Source: Candidatus Poribacteria bacterium
Lineage (GTDB): Bacteria; Poribacteria; WGA-4E; WGA-3G
Direction: 5' to 3'
DNA length: 64,000 nucleotides
Assembly (NCBI GenBank): GCA_022822085.1
Contig: JAJECK010000028.1
Span: forward strand, 1 to 64,000
The notes under the pieces: generated by a model
What the model saw: only the letters and a program-made list of their open reading frames with translations
What the model was told of the DNA's origin: nothing
Databases searched by the model: none
Position numbers and translations under genes: made by a program
Shown: positions 62,462-64,000 of the stretch, piece after piece
How positions within the stretch are numbered: position 1 is the stretch's first letter
How the letters are laid out: each line of letters opens with the position of its first letter

Positions 62462-63721
62462 CTAATTATTACTTAACGCTACCGTTACCTTTTCTATGCC
62501 CCGGATACTTTTAATATCAAGCGTCACATTTGGTATGTCTTGTTTATCTTGAAGAAATGTTTCAAGCGTTTGAACATCAACAATTTCTTGTCCATTAATA
62601 GCAATGAGGAGGGCGTTACGTGGAATATTCGCATTGGATCCGGGAGAACCTTTCTTAACTTTTTCAATGATTATACCGCGATCTTCCTCACTTAGGTAGG
62701 TATATCTTTGAAAAGTTCCATTTTCTAATTTTCGCACGGCTAAGCCAAGTGTTTTCCAAGAAACAGACTCAGTTTTCACAGAGCGTCCCACTAATTCAGG
62801 CGGCATCTCATCAATAGCTACATTGAGTGTGATTTCCTGTTCTTGTCGTAGGACCTTAATGGGGTATTGTTTACCGATCTGACACTCTGCAACCATCAAT
62901 CTGAAGCCATAACATTTTGGCACCTTCTCCTCATCGAATTCAACAATGATGTCGTCAGGTTTTAAACCGCATTGGAATGCGGGCGTGTCAGGTTGGACAT
63001 TTGTAATTTTGATACCTTGTGGGACATTTTGCATATCCGCATCAATGTAGCCACGGATCACTCTCCCATGCGCAATCAACTGATGTCCAATTGTTTTCGC
63101 GAGATCACTATTAATCGCTAAGGTTGATCCTTCTCCAGGATTTAAGGAGGTGATACCAATAACTTCACCTTGAATATTCAGTAAGGGGCCACCGCTACTA
63201 CCTGGGTTAATCCAAGCATCTGTTCGGATATAATTATTATGATATTGAAAGAGTTCTGTTTTTTTCGGGTGATAACAGCGATCTTTACCGCCGACGATAC
63301 CAGCAGTCACGGTATGCCTATACCCTATCGGATCACCGATAGTAATAGCAAATTGTCCAACCCGAACCCTTTTGGATTCCGCAATAGAGAGAAACGGAAA
63401 CTTTTTGTCTCGTTGAATTTTTATAACCGCTATGTCAGTGTTCGGATCGCTTCCAACCACTTTTGCATCAAACGTGCTACTATCAAACAATCTCACGCTG
63501 ATGCTTTTTGCCCCATTCACTACGTGTGCATTTGTTAAGATATGACCATCTTTTTGAAAAATAAAACCGGACCCTGTAGTATTCTTTTTTTGTTGATCTT
63601 TTTTTATGGTAAGACTAACAACAGCAGGTCTACTCCGATCTACGATCTTAGTAATAGCGTTTTCAAAAGAGCTTAATATTCCAAAATCCGTGAAATAACG
63701 GAGGAACCTTTTGATGTTCAT
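62462..63721 (-). CDS. HtrA/DegP-like serine protease with PDZ domains
   Basis: A 419-residue trypsin-fold protease with the triad His66, Asp96, Ser176 ('LTNAHVV', 'DPNTDIAVIKI', 'NPGSSGGPL'; the usual G-N-S-G-G is G-S-S-G-G). PDZ domains follow at about 225-310 ('AFQCGLKPDDIIVEFD') and 330-418 ('GSPGSNANIPRNALLIAING'). No signal peptide or membrane helix is seen at either possible start (ATG 63721 or TTG 63748), unlike most HtrA proteins, so it may act in the cytoplasm or use another export route. ATG 63721 lies just beyond the glyS stop and is preferred; the ribosome site (GGGGGA) is distant. Confidence 0.85.
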   Translation of the reverse strand: MNIKRFLRYFTDFGILSSFENAITKIVDRSRPAVVSLTIKKDQQKKNTTGSGFIFQKDGHILTNAHVVNGAKSISVRLFDSSTFDAKVVGSDPNTDIAVIKIQRDKKFPFLSIAESKRVRVGQFAITIGDPIGYRHTVTAGIVGGKDRCYHPKKTELFQYHNNYIRTDAWINPGSSGGPLLNIQGEVIGITSLNPGEGSTLAINSDLAKTIGHQLIAHGRVIRGYIDADMQNVPQGIKITNVQPDTPAFQCGLKPDDIIVEFDEEKVPKCYGFRLMVAECQIGKQYPIKVLRQEQEITLNVAIDEMPPELVGRSVKTESVSWKTLGLAVRKLENGTFQRYTYLSEEDRGIIIEKVKKGSPGSNANIPRNALLIAINGQEIVDVQTLETFLQDKQDIPNVTLDIKSIRGIEKVTVALSNN

Positions 63722-63734
63722 AATAAAATTGCGA

Positions 63735-64000
63735 CTATTCCCCCGCAATTACCAATTTCGTAAGGTCGGCTACAGCATAGACCGGTGTTGCAATACGATT
63801 TAGCAATGCTAATCTATTTCTACGAAGGTCAGCATCTTCAGCCATAACAAGCACATCGTCAAAGAACGTGTCTATTACAGGTTGCAGTTCCGCTAACTGT
63901 TTTAAAAGTTCTGAATACGCGCGTGCCTGAATGCTTTTCTCAAAATCAGGTTCTGCCTTGGTGATGCAAGCGTTTAGTTCCTTTTCAGCATTATCTGTTA
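63735..64000 (-). CDS. glyS: Glycyl-tRNA synthetase beta subunit, C-terminal part
   Basis: The C-terminal 87 residues of GlyS run in from beyond the window end and stop at 63735-63737. The 'VIDTFFDDVLVMAEDADLRR' and 'NRLALLNRIA' sequence with 'VADLTKLVI' is the anticodon-binding (DALR) end of bacterial GlyS, which with GlyQ charges tRNA-Gly. The gene is incomplete here because its 5' part is outside. A housekeeping gene upstream of the protease may set its transcription. Confidence 0.93.
   Translation of the reverse strand, partial: TDNAEKELNACITKAEPDFEKSIQARAYSELLKQLAELQPVIDTFFDDVLVMAEDADLRRNRLALLNRIATPVYAVADLTKLVIAGE

Noticed and set aside
1-64000. tRNA, rRNA, integrase or transposase genes
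   Set aside because: None recognised by eye on either strand. A tRNAscan/Infernal run would be decisive.

Overview
The window looks like a piece of chromosome from an uncultured, environmental, Gram-negative-type bacterium, most probably Candidatus Poribacteria or a close relative. This is inferred from gene content: five phytanoyl-CoA dioxygenase (PhyH) paralogues, two formylglycine-type sulfatases, Gfo/Idh/MocA, FAH-family and galactonate-dehydratase-like catabolic genes, many WD40/HEAT/LRR/TPR repeat proteins, many lipoproteins, dockerin plus type-IX-like sorting tails, and several small toxin-antitoxin modules. No phage, integrase, transposase, rRNA, tRNA or CRISPR array was recognised.

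Layout. 1-6.1 kb: an AlkB/MFS/lipoprotein operon (minus strand), an orphan DUF433 antitoxin, a secreted glycoside-hydrolase-like protein, and a DUF4926 gene followed by a hicB-hicA pair. 6.2-15.4 kb: a large phosphohexomutase, a PhyH-HEAT fusion, and a frameshifted giant secreted WD40 protein (28 blades, dockerin, sorting tail). Two composite nested inverted-repeat elements flank these genes. 15.5-24.4 kb: a class III aminotransferase with a PhyH protein, two small membrane/charged proteins, a split Cu/Zn-SOD-like lipoprotein, a TPR-UPF0175/DUF3368 toxin-antitoxin pair, a SurA-like chaperone with a TPR protein, and a cytochrome P460-like lipoprotein. 24.8-33.5 kb: catabolic genes (FAH, Gfo/Idh/MocA, Ldh-family dehydrogenase, PhyH, dimethylformamidase-like, sulfatase).

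33.5-35.0 kb holds the most striking gene. It is a B12-binding-like radical SAM protein whose apparent stop is a UGA inside the codons Cys-UGA-Ala-Glu-Pro, followed at once by a bacterial SECIS-like hairpin. It is therefore read here as a selenoprotein with a CUAEP tail. 35.0-42.0 kb: three tandem secreted WD40 paralogues with near-identical junctions. 42.0-53.5 kb: DUF169 and SDR genes, a lipoprotein with an ABC-2 permease, an amidohydrolase with PhyH, glycerate kinase, a sulfatase, a galactonate-dehydratase-like enzyme, and PhyH with NIPSNAP. 53.5-64 kb: a TIR/NDT-like protein with DUF2188, a degenerate HEAT fragment, an LRR-WD40 lipoprotein, a very long HEAT lipoprotein, an HtrA-like protease, and the 3' end of glyS.

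How the genes may work together (inference): the catabolic and sulfatase genes suggest use of sulfated or acidic sugars and host- or matrix-derived organic compounds. The secreted or lipid-anchored repeat proteins suggest surface recognition or adhesion. Two of the five PhyH proteins carry H-x-G where the other three carry H-x-D. That change is known from Fe(II)/2-oxoglutarate halogenases, so these two are candidates for altered chemistry. All coordinates, motifs and hairpins were read by eye; no searches or folding programs were run.
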